A stretch of 64,000 nt of DNA, taken from the NCBI RefSeq assembly GCF_029407905.1, contig NC_073627.1:134801697-134865696 (forward strand). The letters are read 5' to 3'. The stretch is from Bubalus kerabau (lineage: Eukaryota > Chordata > Mammalia > Artiodactyla > Bovidae). The translations under genes and the position numbers were made by a program. Below, piece after piece: positions 44,470-55,208 of this stretch. The notes below the pieces were generated by a model that ran no database searches, was not told the DNA's origin, and saw only the letters and a list, made by a program, of their open reading frames with translations. Within the stretch, counting starts at the first letter, position 1, and each line of letters opens with the position of its first letter.

Positions 44470-45129
44470 ACCTTATTTCTCCCCACAAAAGAGAGATATG
44501 GTTGTAAGATAAGGTTTGTGTACACTGCTGAATATTTCATCTTTCATCCTGGGAGCAGAATCCAGGAGGCACTCAAGAAAAGTATGGGACTGTTGAAAAA
44601 GTTAGAAGACCAGATCTACCCCTGACTCACCTGCTTTCATGCTGAAGTTGCCTGTTGGCTCTCCCTGAGAGCTTGTGGGTAGACAGTCTTTGCTGGAAAC
44701 AGGCTATATAATATATAAATAACACATCTAAAATAGACTTTGCAAGAGTTTAGAAAAAGTCATGAAGGACAGATCCACAGAGAGTTCTTAAGGCAAAGAA
44801 AGGAAAGATCCAGGTTAGCTATTTCCTAGGCTGAATGGATCAATGGTCTGAAAGGCTGTTTCTATGATTCTACGACTCCACATCACTGTTTAACTCTATA
44901 CCCAATGGAAATTCTTAATAGATCAGGGCTCAGGAATTTAGCAGGGAGGAAATCAAAGCAGTCGGAAGGCATAGGGAAAGACAAGGATGTTCTTAAGTCT
45001 GATTGGACCAGTATTCTCTGCCTCTACCTGACAAGCTTGCCTTCAAATTAATTAAAAAGTCAAATCCAACTGTCATCCGAGTATCTGGTGAAGAAGCCAG
45101 CTGTTCATAAAACACCTTGAGCTTGCATA
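44441..45129. other. Unassigned DNA
   Basis: No recognised repeat or gene. Confidence 0.5.
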
Positions 45130-45210
45130 ATAATTTTATGCTTTTCCAAGTGCTTTATCATCCATCAGCTCATTTGAACTTCATGACAACTCGGCAAAAT
45201 AACTGGGCAA
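45130..45210 (-). mobile_element. MIR SINE fragment, antisense
   Basis: aagtgctttatcatccatca, then tcatttgaacttcatgacaa: antisense MIR 3' end. Confidence 0.65.
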
Positions 45211-45214
45211 GAAT

Positions 45215-45425
45215 TGCTGGGGTGGCCATAGAATATACTGGAGCCAAGCTGCCTGAGTTCGAAGCCCAGTCCTGCCTCTTCCCAGCTGGTGATCTTGAGC
45301 AAGGGGTTGACTTCTCTGTGCCCTCAATTCCTCCTCTGTAAAATGGGCACAAAATAGTGCCCACACTGTTGGTTGATTGCTAGGAATAAATGAGTTGACG
45401 TGTGGGAAACAGTTACAAGCCTGTT
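45215..45425 (+). mobile_element. MIR SINE
   Basis: Well-preserved sense MIR: actggagccaagctgcctga, gttcgaagcccagtcctgcc, ttcctcctctgtaaaatggg, then taggaataaatgagttgacg. Lies opposite a second MIR fragment on its left. Confidence 0.87.
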
Positions 45426-45479
45426 GGATTGTAAGAACTGAAAAAGAATATTAGTTTTCAGTGTTATTGGTCCTTGAAA

Positions 45480-45691
45480 GTTGAAAGTATTAGTCGTTCA
45501 GCTGTGTCTGACTTTTTGCAACCCCATGGACTGTAGCCTGCCAGGCTCCTCTGCCCATGGAATTCTCTAGGCAAGAATCCTGGAGTGGGTTGCCATTTCC
45601 TTCTCCAGGGGAACTTCCCACACCAGGGACTGAACCCAGGTCTCCTGCATCGCAGGCAGATTCTTTACTGTCTGAGTTACCAGGGAAGCCC
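45480..45691 (-). mobile_element. Bov-tA SINE, antisense
   Basis: Antisense copy, gttgaaagtattagtcgttc to gagttaccagggaagccc. Confidence 0.94.
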
Positions 45692-45718
45692 TGTTTTATA
45701 AACAAACATCCTTGTCTT

Positions 45719-45999
45719 TCTTTTGTTTATTTTTGACTGCACAGGGTCTTTGTTGCTGCTCTAGACTTTTTCTAGTGGCAGAGAGCGGGGGTTACTCTCT
45801 AGCTGCGGTACAGAGGCTTCTCACTGCCGTGGCTTCTCCCGTTGAGGAGCATGGGCTCTGTAGCATGTGGGCTTCAGTAGTTATGGCACCAGGTTTAGTC
45901 GCTCCATAGCGTGTAGGATCTTCCTGGACCAGGGATCAAACCTCTGTCCCTTGCATTGACAGGTGGATTCTTAACCACTGAACCATCAGGGAAGTCCCT
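45719..45999 (-). mobile_element. CHR-type SINE, antisense
   Basis: tgtttatttttgactgcaca, gtagcatgtgggcttcagta, gatcttcctggaccaggga, then aaccatcagggaagtccc: antisense CHR SINE, near full length. Confidence 0.92.
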
Positions 46000-46959
46000 G
46001 GTGCTAACTGTTATATACAGCCTAGGTCTAGCAGGGCACCAGACTGTCCAGCAGACACAGAGAGACTGATGCATCAGGAAAGACTTTGCATGCTGTCAAC
46101 ACTGTGAACTGGTTCCCAGGTGGGAGGGATCTGATGTGGTCATGCTGCTGACCAGATTCTGCTCTCAGACTTTCTACAGAGGACAAGCATATATTGGGCC
46201 ACCGAGAGAAAGGGAGCTATTAGCTATGCTTTACCCAAAGGCGCCTACAAGCTCCAGTTCTTGCAGGGAACAGCCCAGCCTCCAGTAAAGGACAGTGAAG
46301 CAGAGACTCACAGGTACCAACGGCCTGGAGTGGGTGGGGTGTCTCCTCACCCCATAGAAAGATGTGCCAGAGCCCAGCAAACATTCTGAGATGCAGACCT
46401 GTCAGCCGGTCCTCCCTGACAGCTAAAAAATGTCTCCAGCCTTGGAGGATGTCACAACCTGTCAAGGATGAGTTTGATGTTTACAGTCCAGGATGAGGCC
46501 CAGCTGACAAGAAACAAGACAGCCACGGTCTCGGCCAGAGCTTCCACCGAGGCACCAGCTAGGGCTCTAAGAAAGCACGAAGAGGAAAGGTGGGCCCTCT
46601 GTGAGTTGTCATAAGTATCCCCCCCACATTATCCTTTAGGAAAAGACACTGAAAGGGAAATAGAGCACAAACAAGCAATGTCAAATTTTAACTAAATGTC
46701 AAGCATGCACATAGAAACTTCCAGGATGGCCAGGAACTGAATCCCCGACTATTACAAGGCGTAGGGGAACAGGCTCAGCAGGTGGCTCTAACTCCATTCT
46801 GCAAGACCCCCTTGGAGTCAGGGGATGAGATGGACTGGCTCTCAGTCCTCCTCCCTCATTTCCGTGGCAGTGATATCTGGTCAGTGACTTAAGGTTCTGC
46901 CTATTGTTTCACTTGGAAATGATGCTCTTCAGCTACAAGTATATACATTGATAATTAAA
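46000..46959. other. Unassigned DNA
   Basis: No recognised repeat or gene. Confidence 0.5.
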
Positions 46960-46960
46960 A

Positions 46961-47160
46961 CTGGTGGCTCAGTGTTAAAGAGTCAGCCTGCAATGCAGGA
47001 TATGTGGGTTCAATCACTGGATCAGGAAGATCCCCTGGAGAAGGAAACAGCAACCCACTCCAGTATTTTTGTCTAGAGAATCCCATGAACAGAGGAGCCT
47101 GGCAGGCTATCGTCCATAGGGTTGCAAAAGAGTCAGACACGACTTAGCAACTAAACAAAC
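46961..47160 (+). mobile_element. Bov-tA SINE, slightly 5'-truncated
   Basis: Sense copy, ctggtggctcagtgttaaag to gacttagcaactaaacaaac. Confidence 0.93.
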
Positions 47161-47996
47161 ATAAATAAAATTGTGACCTTCTGAGACAATCCAGCGTGGC
47201 AGCATTCTGCTCACTCTGGCCCAGGAGGGAAGGGTAGTGCCATCTTCCTGGCATGACTAGAACGTCCTGCGTGGGTCTTCCCAGACTTTGATTATTTCAC
47301 CACCCGATTTTGGGCAGCAAGCACAATAGACCTGGTACCAGAAATATGGAAGGTATTAGACCAATCCTTTTAAAGTCCTTGAGGTGGATGAGGAGGGGGC
47401 AGACTGACACTGAAGGCTGAGGCTGCAGCAGCCAATGCTGACTGTGTAGACATGGTTCAGGTCTTAGGGGTTCCAAGCGTCCAGAGGCAGGAGGGATGTG
47501 ACAGCCGCATGGCCAGCAAAGGCTTCCTAGAGGCTGTGGGGCTGCAGCAGAAACTACCAAATAGGAAATAATCAGGGAAGTGGAAAGTCAAGTGAGAAAG
47601 TGACGGCAGGAAGGGACAGTGTCTAGGAAAGGAGGCAAGGCTAAGATGGATATGAGGTATCTGGGTTGCAGTGCATACAGAAAGCAGAAGCAGAGATTCC
47701 TGTAATGGAGTAAAGGGGTGGTGGGGCACCAGGGGGAGAATCATTTTCAGAGTCAGTTCAGCATCCAAGGGGCCAAAGGGAACCTGAAAGCAGGACACAT
47801 GGACCTGAAAGAGTGACCCAAGTCCTATTGAACAGTTCCCAACCTCCTCACCAACGTCAGACTGGGGTAGAGAGAAGAGAAGGGAGTCAGGGAGAGGGAG
47901 AAGGAAAACTCAGGACCAGGAGTGGCTGCTGGCAGCTCAGTGCTATCACAGCCTGGTCTACTGCTTTCCAACCTGCAGCCCCCAGCCCCTATACAC
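47161..47996. other. Unassigned DNA
   Basis: No recognised repeat or gene. 47860-47920 is purine-rich. Confidence 0.5.
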
Positions 47997-48220
47997 ATGT
48001 GTGTGTGTGTGCTCAGATGCTCAGTCATGTCAACTCTTCAGGACCCAGTGGACTGATGGCCCGCCAGGTTGCTCTGCCCATGGGAGTCTCCAGGCAAGAA
48101 TACTGCAGTGGGTTGCCATGCCCTTCTCCAGGGGATCTCTCCCACCCTGGGATCAAATCCACATCTCTGGTGTCTTCTGCATTGGCGGGCAGATTCTTTA
48201 CCACTGAGCCACCTGGGAAG
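47997..48220 (-). mobile_element. Bov-tA SINE, antisense, with (TG)n at its tail
   Basis: (TG)n at 47997-48010, then the antisense copy to gagccacctgggaagttg. Nearby catacaca pieces on both sides may be a degraded TSD. Confidence 0.92.
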
Positions 48221-48222
48221 TT

Positions 48223-48850
48223 GACCCATACACACAGCCCGAGGCAAAACCAGGAGACTGAATGGAGATCAGAGTAGAACAAATGGAGCAGGGCTGGATG
48301 ATTCGAGTGGCATGACCCCCAGGGGACTCAAGGAGGAAGAGGGGGCCCCCAGAGGTGGCTTTTCCTGAGTGCTAAGTGCCCTCCCACACTCTCCCTTGTG
48401 CCCTCAGAAATGGTGAGATATATGCATATGCCAGGTGTGCACACTCAAGGGGAAAACAATCCAGTCAAACCTTCTGTAACAGACAAATCAAGCAGTAAAT
48501 CTCCTCTGCTCACTTTGGGGGAATCTAGACACATGGTCCCTGGCAGAAACACAGGAAGAAACCCACAGCGATGGCCCCTTATCCCCTTCCCACCCAGTGT
48601 ACACAGAGGTAGAGCCTTTAGGCCTGGGCAGATGTCTGTGTCTCCTCTGCTCACACCCCACCCTTGTCACATGATCAGACACCCACCAATACATATGGAA
48701 ATATGGAAGGACATCCACACCTGTCCCCAGGCCTGTGACTCTAGGCCTGAGATCCTCTGAGGCCCCACATGGAATGTGATGAGGGCTGGGTGGCCAGCTA
48801 AGCACAGGAGGACAACAAGTTAAAGTAGAATTTCAGACAGACAACAAATA
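48223..48850. other. Unassigned DNA
   Basis: No recognised repeat or gene. Confidence 0.5.
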
Positions 48851-48852
48851 AA

Positions 48853-48905
48853 TTTTTAGTATAAGTATGCCCTAAATATTGCATGGAACATACTTATACT
48901 AAAAA
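48853..48905. repeat. Perfect 17-bp inverted repeat in an old repeat, copy 1
   Basis: tttttagtataagtatg (48853-48869) and its exact complement (48889-48905) around a 19-nt loop. The same element continues at about 49282-49350 after an L1 insertion. A second diverged copy is at 52782-52905. Confidence 0.85.
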
Positions 48906-48919
48906 AAAAAAAAAGGATT

Positions 48920-49272
48920 CAATCATATAATGTAACTGCTATTGGAATCTAGAAAAAATGGTTCAGATGAACTTATTTGCAAAGCAGAAACAGAGAAACA
49001 GATGTAGAGAACAAACATATGGAAACCAAGGGAGAAAAGGGGTGGGTTGAACTGGGAGATTGGGACTGATATATATACACTACTATGTATTAAATAGATA
49101 ACTAATGAGAACTGACTGTATAGTACAGGGAACTCTATTCAATGCTCTGTGGTGACCTAAATATGAAGGAAATTCGAGAAAGAGGGGATATATGCACATG
49201 TGTGGCTGATTCACTTTGCTGTACAGCAGATACTAACAAGCACCTATTCTCTGATACAAATTAATAATAAGG
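48920..49272 (+). mobile_element. L1 3' UTR inserted in the palindromic repeat
   Basis: tggaatctagaaaaaatggt, actgactgtatagtacaggg, gtggtgacctaaatatg, then tgctgtacagcagatac: sense L1 3' end. A 9-bp TSD, aaaaggatt, at 48911-48919 and 49273-49281. Confidence 0.88.
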
Positions 49273-49281
49273 AAAAGGATT

Positions 49282-49350
49282 TATTGCTTATCTAAAATTC
49301 CAACTTAAATGGGAATCCTGTATTTTTATTTGCTGAATTAGGCAACCCCT
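49282..49350. repeat. Continuation of the old palindromic repeat, copy 1
   Basis: ttgcttatctaaaattccaa and tcctgtatttttatttgctg follow the hairpin in the ancestral element. Copy 2 shows the same order without an insertion (cttatctgaaattcagattt). Confidence 0.75.
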
Positions 49351-49477
49351 AGGTAGAGTAAGAGGCTTGGGAGTGGGAAGGGGAGGGGAGGGAAGGAAGA
49401 AATAGGCCATCCATAACTCCCTTTGAGAAAAAAGAGGAACTTAGACAATACTTTGGTTTGTTGCTAACATGTAACAT

Positions 49478-49676
49478 TTTCCCTGGCCTCTCAGTGGATA
49501 AGAATCTGCCTGCAATGCAGGAGTCTTGGGTTCAATCCCTGGGTCTGGAAGATCCCCTGGAGAAGGCAACGGCAACCCACTCCCATATTCTTGCCTGGAG
49601 AATCCCATGGACAGAGGAGCCTGGTGGGCTAAAGTTCATGGGATCACAGAGAGTTGAACACAACTGATCAACTAAC
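49478..49676 (+). mobile_element. Bov-tA SINE
   Basis: Sense copy, tttccctggcctctcagtgg to acacaactgatcaactaac. Confidence 0.93.
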
Positions 49677-49682
49677 ATCAAA

Positions 49683-50019
49683 CTTTAAAAGGCAACTCCA
49701 GGATGATAAACCAGTCTTCACCAGATGTCAGACCTCCCTGCTCTCCTCCATCCTGTGCCCAGGCACCCTGTCACCTGCTAGCTTCCTCCCAGGACTATCC
49801 TGAGTGTGGCCCAGTAGAACTTTCTGCAAGGACAGAAATGCTCCATATCAGTGCTCCTACATGTAGGAGCCAGGAGCCGACACTGCCACTGAGCTCTTGA
49901 AGCGAAGGCAACTAGTGAGACTGAAAACCACACTCTTCATTCAATTTGCATCTCATCTCTGTCTCTTAGGCTGCCCTGTAGGCCTGGTTCTGGCATTTCT
50001 TGGATGTAGCAGTGGTTCT
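49683..50019. other. Unassigned DNA
   Basis: No recognised repeat or gene. Confidence 0.5.
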
Positions 50020-50190
50020 AAGAAGCTCAGAGTTACAGGGACCCTTTGAAATCATTCTTGTCCATTTCATTTCCAAGATGGAGAATTTGAGGGCCAGAGA
50101 GTGCAGGGCGGCCAGAGATCTGGTGTTGTTAGTGACAAAGCTAGCACTGGAGAGGAAGGGCAGGGACAGGAAAGGCCAAACTCAGCAGTC
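50020..50190 (-). mobile_element. Probable MIR-family SINE, antisense
   Basis: ccatttcatttccaagatgg, agaatttgagggccagagag, then agtgacaaagctagcactgg resembles the antisense cagatgaggaaactgag core. Confidence 0.5.
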
Positions 50191-50879
50191 CTGGTAACAT
50201 GCAGGGCAGCCTTAGATGCCCCCTCCCCCACCCTCCAGCCCTACCTCGGAACACCCACTAGTGTGAGGAAGAATGTGGAGAAAGCTGTATTCTTGAGTCC
50301 AGCAGTGATGAATCTATACGATGAATGCAGGGAACTTGAGAGACAAAGGGGAAATCAGCAACATTAGCACAAAACCTTGCTGAGTCTGCCCCCCCCGCCA
50401 TTATCTTGGAATTACAATTACATCGACCCTTAATATCCACACACCCAAGTCATTAGAGCTGGCTACGGCTTCCCACTGCAATCGGATATTGACTTTTTAT
50501 TGCACCCTCTGAGAGCACTGTGGAGACAAACATGCCATCAGGGAAATCCCAGATCATCCTAAGAAGGTCAGCGGCCCCAGTGATCTGCCTCAGGGACAAC
50601 CAAGCCTAGCCAGTCCCCACCCACTTAAGACCACCGCCTATTCTTATTCACTTTGTGTCCTGCACAAGAGCATCCCACCAAGGCCTGCAGGTGCTGAAAT
50701 GCAGCCAGGCTCACTCACTGAGCTCTGCACCACAAAACAGGTCTGACTGATTGGTTCAGAGGCTCCTGATCCCCAGTAAACACATTCCCCAGAGTCTGGG
50801 TGAGACAGATGCTAGGGTTCTCAGCCTGATGGAGAACAGACTGCTATCTTGAAAGGAAAGACCTGCAGCTAGCCCTGGT
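50191..50879. other. Unassigned DNA
   Basis: No recognised transposon or exon. 50400-50560 has several short A/T motifs (attacaattacat) in an otherwise mixed sequence. Confidence 0.45.
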
Positions 50880-51045
50880 TGGGGTACTTGTGCACAGAGT
50901 GACCTTGGACTGGTCACGTTCCTCTCCTGCAGTTCAGTTCCTTAGCCATAACATGAGAAAGAAAACCTGCCTGCCATCCTCCTAGGAATGCTGCACAAAT
51001 CAAATGAGCTCAGGTCTTTGCAAGTGTTTCCTAGTTTCTACATCC
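50880..51045 (+). mobile_element. MIR SINE
   Basis: cagagtgaccttggactggt, ttccttagccataacatgag, then acaaatcaaatgagctcagg: sense MIR, diverged. Confidence 0.62.
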
Positions 51046-51284
51046 CGAAAGACAATCAGGCTTTATTAATGATTCAGCTGGCTCTCCCCCTTAGGGCATG
51101 ATGGGAGGTTGAGCTGTCCATCCTCGTGGCCCGCCCGCCTTGCCCAGGTCCTCACAGGCTGTCATTCACTGGTCCTCAGTGCCCTGCAGCTCTGCACATC
51201 CGACGGGTGCTGGGAAACTCGCAGGAACCATGGCTATCAGCTATCGGGGAAAATACACATCTCTATGATGATTCTTTTGACTTG

Positions 51285-51455
51285 GAAAGGGTTTGTGCAT
51301 ACATCATCTCATTTGAACTTCACAACCATTCAGTGATTTGTAGGGAAGACACTATCCTCACTTTGCAGAAAAGGAAACAAACTCAGGGGAGTGAAATGAC
51401 TGCTTGAATTGCATAAATGTGAATTTGTACGTCTGCAAGTGACACAGCTGGGACT
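51285..51455 (-). mobile_element. MIR SINE, antisense
   Basis: catcatctcatttgaacttc, actatcctcactttgcagaa, aaggaaacaaactcagggga, then gtgacacagctgggac: a clear antisense MIR. Confidence 0.85.
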
Positions 51456-52451
51456 GGGACTTTATCTCCCCAGTCACGGTATTCATGAGATTTCAGGTCC
51501 ACTAGACACACAGACATCAAATAACTTGTGCAATAACGAGAAAACAAGTAAGCAGATAAATAAACAAAAGCTGTCTCTAAGCAGCACCAAATCGGGGGTT
51601 CACTCAGCAAGAGGACTGGCATGGGCTGAGACCCACGGAACAAGTCAAGGTCGGCCTGTGCTTTGGAATCCCGCCCAGCCTCTTTCCTGACCTACCACCA
51701 TAGATCTAATCGGTTACATTTATGTCACAGGTTGGAAAATTCTCCAAGCTCCAAGAGGCAAAGTGAAAGATTTGGTCTGAACAGCCAATCAGTTGGCAAA
51801 TTCAGATGCAAGCCCAACTATTCCAAGTGGCCAGAGCAAGCTTTGGAGCACCAAGCACATAGCTTCAGCTTGGGGGTCTCTCTGAAGAGTTCTCAAGTCT
51901 GAATCAGTGAGTGAAGTTTTCATATCCCTAATCAGGATGAAAACTGCCCAGCAAAAACATCTGCAGGCCTCCAAACAGATCATATTAAAATTTACCAAGA
52001 GGGGGCTCAGTTGGGAAGTGAGGGTGAAAAAAACTCTCAAGTCAGAGTGTTTGTAATGTATTTTCCCTAGAGGACTTGGTACAGAGATATTTTTAATTAA
52101 CAGTGCATTTCATTTAAGCTTAGCAGGCAAGTTATAGTACATTCAATAAATACCAGTTAGCTATTAAGAACATATTTACTTCTGACTTAACAACTACAGC
52201 AGGTTAGAGACACAGATTTCTGTGAAATCACAAGCTGGAGCATTTGTTTGGAATAATCAATTGTTCTTTCCTCAAGATATAATAATTGCCTTATTGAATC
52301 TGGAGAAGCTCTTCTCTTGGTAACTTATGACAAACAAATTTCCCCATTTGGTTACTCTATCCTTTTTGCTCAAAGAAAAAAGAAGATAGGGTAGGGAAGA
52401 AGGAGATTCTCAAACTCAGATCCTTGACTTAAGGGAATAACTTGGCCCAGC
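51456..52451. other. Unassigned DNA
   Basis: No recognised repeat or gene. Confidence 0.5.
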
Positions 52452-52464
52452 ACCAATTTACTGC

Positions 52465-52694
52465 TGCTGCTGCTGCTAAGTCGCTTCAGTTGTGTCCGAC
52501 TCTGTGCGACCCCATAGACGGCAGCCCCCCAGGCTCCTCCATCCCTGGGATTCTCCAGGTAAGAGTACTGGAGTGGGTTGCCATTTCCTTCTCCAATACA
52601 TGGAAATGAAAAGTGAAAGTGAAGTCGCTCAGTCATGTCCGACTCTTAGCGACCCCATGGACAGCAGCCCACCAGACTCCTCCGTCCATGGGAT
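52465..52694 (-). mobile_element. Bov-A2 SINE (dimer), antisense
   Basis: (tgc)n head, two Bov-A monomers joined by the gaaatgaaaagtgaaagtga linker. Perfect 13-bp TSD, accaatttactgc, at 52452-52464 and 52695-52707. Close to family sequence, so young. Confidence 0.96.
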
Positions 52695-52781
52695 ACCAAT
52701 TTACTGCAACTCTCTAATCTGGGAAATCTGGACACTAGACCAGGCAGGGAAACCTGGAGAACTGAGTTCTAATAAGAATTA

Positions 52782-52905
52782 ATTGTTTAGTGTAAGTATA
52801 TCCCATTCAATGTTTGGGACTTACTTATGTTAAGTAAGCATTCATAGCTTATCTGAAATTCAGATTTGACTAGACATTCTATCTTATTTTGCTTTGCTTT
52901 CTCAT
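52782..52905. repeat. Old palindromic repeat, copy 2
   Basis: ttagtgtaagtatatccc and the reverse-complementary acttacttatgttaa flank a short loop, followed by cttatctgaaattcagattt. Same layout and orientation as 48853-49350. Confidence 0.75.
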
Positions 52906-52991
52906 TGTTCCATCTGTCAACCATAGCCCTGATGGGCCTTGATTATACTTAGCAGTATGTATAAGTCACTATGGACACCATTCCCACTCTT

Positions 52992-53016
52992 TTTTTTTTT
53001 TTTTTAATTTTTTTTT
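52992..53016 (-). mobile_element. Poly(T)-only insertion (tail-only retrotransposition)
   Basis: 25 nt, T14-AA-T9, flanked by a perfect 15-bp direct repeat accattcccactctt at 52977-52991 and 53017-53031. No element body remains. Confidence 0.85.
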
Positions 53017-53054
53017 ACCATTCCCACTCTTAATCTCACTCAGCTTTTCCACCA

Positions 53055-53165
53055 AAAGTCCCATCTTCCAAAGAACAAATGAGGAAACAGAGACCCAGAG
53101 AAGCAAAGTGACTTGAGCAAGGTCACAGAGCCAGTTGGTGCCAGAAGCTTGATTTTATGGTCATC
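53055..53165 (-). mobile_element. MIR SINE, antisense
   Basis: caaatgaggaaacagagacc, gtgacttgagcaaggtcaca, then gagccagttggtgccagaag: antisense MIR core. Confidence 0.82.
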
Positions 53166-53179
53166 ATTCATCATCATCA

Positions 53180-53350
53180 TCCTTTTCTATGATCCACTAG
53201 TATCCATTGAATGTTAGTGATATATCAGACCCTTTGCTCAAAAAATCTTCACAATCACACCATGAGATAGATACTTTGTTATGCCTAGATTTTAGAGCTG
53301 GGGTCAGTCACAGTCTCAAATCAGAATCCATGAATTGTTTCCCTGTCAGC
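53180..53350 (-). mobile_element. MIR SINE, antisense, second copy
   Basis: aaaatcttcacaatcacacc, atgagatagatactttgtta, then gtcacagtctcaaatcagaa resembles a second antisense MIR. Confidence 0.6.
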
Positions 53351-53489
53351 CCTTTACTCTTTCCACTTTGACTTTTTTGTCTCTTTGTCTCTTCTATCCT
53401 CATCTAGAAATAAATCTATAGGATCAACACTAATTAAGTCCAATGGAGCCAAACACTGGTGAACAGGTAGAAAAATAAGACAAAATGAG

Positions 53490-53720
53490 AAAGAATGGCA
53501 GTGAGGTTGGGGGAACTGCATAGGAGCTGACAGTGCAGCCTAGGGAGACTCACCACCTGGATTTGAGCCTTAACATGAGTATTCACATGCTGGCAAGCAT
53601 GGGCAAATTTTGAAGTCTTTCTGTGCCGTCCTTTCCTAAACTGTAAAATGGGGCTGGTAAATGTTATCACTGATGCATAATAAGCACTGTATAAATATTT
53701 ATTCTTGATGCTAATAAAAT
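53490..53720 (+). mobile_element. MIR SINE
   Basis: cacctggatttgagccttaa, cctaaactgtaaaatggggc, then tgcataataagcactgtata: sense MIR. Confidence 0.72.
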
Positions 53721-54322
53721 AAGGTGCCTGAAACCTGAGAATTTGAGCATGTAGCAGAGAAAACAGAGTCCAGAGAAACCGGAACACAGAGCCAATCATG
53801 CTCTGTGGCTAGTAAGTGCCTGCCCTGCCTCATCTTCTCAGGAGGCCATTGAGGACATAGGCCAAGTCAGCAAGAGATATTTCCACACATTGTCTATTAA
53901 ATCTCAAACACCCATGCATAACTTAGGCCAATCTGCATGATGGTGAAATTCTAGGATTTTCCAAAGAGTTCTACTTTCAGGTATTTTCTTACATGATGAA
54001 CATAAATCATGTACAAGCATTCAAATTTTTAACATTGATAAATCCAGATTACTTTCTCTAACCCCACTTTCCCAGCCAGAAAAAGTAGACAAAAGGTTCT
54101 CCCAAAGACCCAACTACCAAAAAAAATTAGAAAATATGGTGGCCACACATGTATGTAACCATACCATTGCATGCAGAAATACTAGGTTGCATTAAGATAC
54201 AAACTCACTTTAAGTCTGATATTAAGTTGTAGCTACTGAAACAAATGGCCTGATCTGTGTTTATTTAGTTAGTTAATTATATCAGACTGTGTTCCCAGAT
54301 GATTGAAAGGCAGCTTCCAAAA
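53721..54322. other. Unassigned DNA
   Basis: No recognised repeat or gene. Confidence 0.5.
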
Positions 54323-54344
54323 ACAGACTAAGTACAGACTAAGT

Positions 54345-54512
54345 GCGTGCATGCTTAAGTAGCTTCTGCACCCAAAGGTGTAGCCTGCCAGGCTCCTTTG
54401 TCCATGGGATTCTCCAGGCAAGAATATTGGAGTGTGTTGCCATGCTCTCTTCCAAGGGATTTTCTTGACCCAGGGATCGAACCCATGTCTCTTATGTCTC
54501 ATGCATTTCTAG
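54345..54512 (-). mobile_element. Bov-tA SINE, antisense, internally deleted
   Basis: Antisense copy lacking the usual gactctttgcgaccccatgg block. A tandem 11-bp repeat (acagactaagt, 54323-54333 and 54334-54344) abuts its left edge. Confidence 0.88.
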
Positions 54513-54559
54513 GTGGGCAGTATATTATTGGCTATCATTAAAGTAATTTGAATTTTCCA

Positions 54560-55140
54560 AAGTGTAATTAAAAATAAGTAAGGAAACTTAAGACCAATAA
54601 TAAGAGGGAAAAGTTAAAATTATAAGCTATCACAGAAATTACAAATTGTCAAAAAGATTCAATGACCAGATGGCTTTAATGGTGAGTTCTATTAGTCGGA
54701 CTATTATACAAATTGATCCAGAACATAGGCAAAGACTAAAGACTAACTGAGTCATTTTATAAAGTTGACTTATGCTTTATACCAAAATTGAGAAGGATGG
54801 GCCAAAATAGGAAACTACAAACTAATTTCATTTATGCATAGAGATGCTAAATCCCTGAGGAGAATATTAGCATATGGAATTCAATAGTACATTTAAAGAA
54901 TGATCAACTGCTACCAAGAATGACTCATCCTAGGAAGGCCAGCACAGCCTATTAATAGGAAGCCTATTAATATAAAAGGTACATCAGTAGGCTCAATTAG
55001 AAAAGCTTAAAATAATCTCAATGACTGCCCAAAAGTTATTCAATAACAGTTTTGGCTAAAAGCATTTAGAAAAATAGAAATGAAAGGGAATTTCTTAATA
55101 AAAACTATCAAGCTTAAACTAACTGCCTTCATCACACCTG
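54560..55140 (+). mobile_element. Ancient L1 ORF2 fragment
   Basis: gatggctttaatggtgagtt, gaaactacaaactaatttca, catagagatgctaaatccct, atattagcatatggaattca, then gcctattaatataaaaggta and agcatttagaaaaatag follow the L1 ORF2 RT region in sense order. Highly decayed; frames closed. Confidence 0.8.
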
Positions 55141-55147
55141 CTTTAAG

Positions 55148-55208
55148 ATCTATGGATCAGTTATCTATTGCCATAATAATGCTATGTCACAAGCAACCCC
55201 AAATCTCA
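55148..55208 (+). mobile_element. Unnamed old repeat, left part
   Basis: agttatctattgccataata, then caagcaaccccaaatctcag, the start of an old mammalian repeat I recognise by text but cannot name securely. Interrupted by the BovB; the likely rest is at 57545-57905. Confidence 0.5.

Noticed and set aside
47813..48277. 154-codon plus-strand frame
   Set aside because: Its second half is antisense Bov-tA translation (GLPCPSPGDLSHPG...), which recurs at many SINEs in the window.
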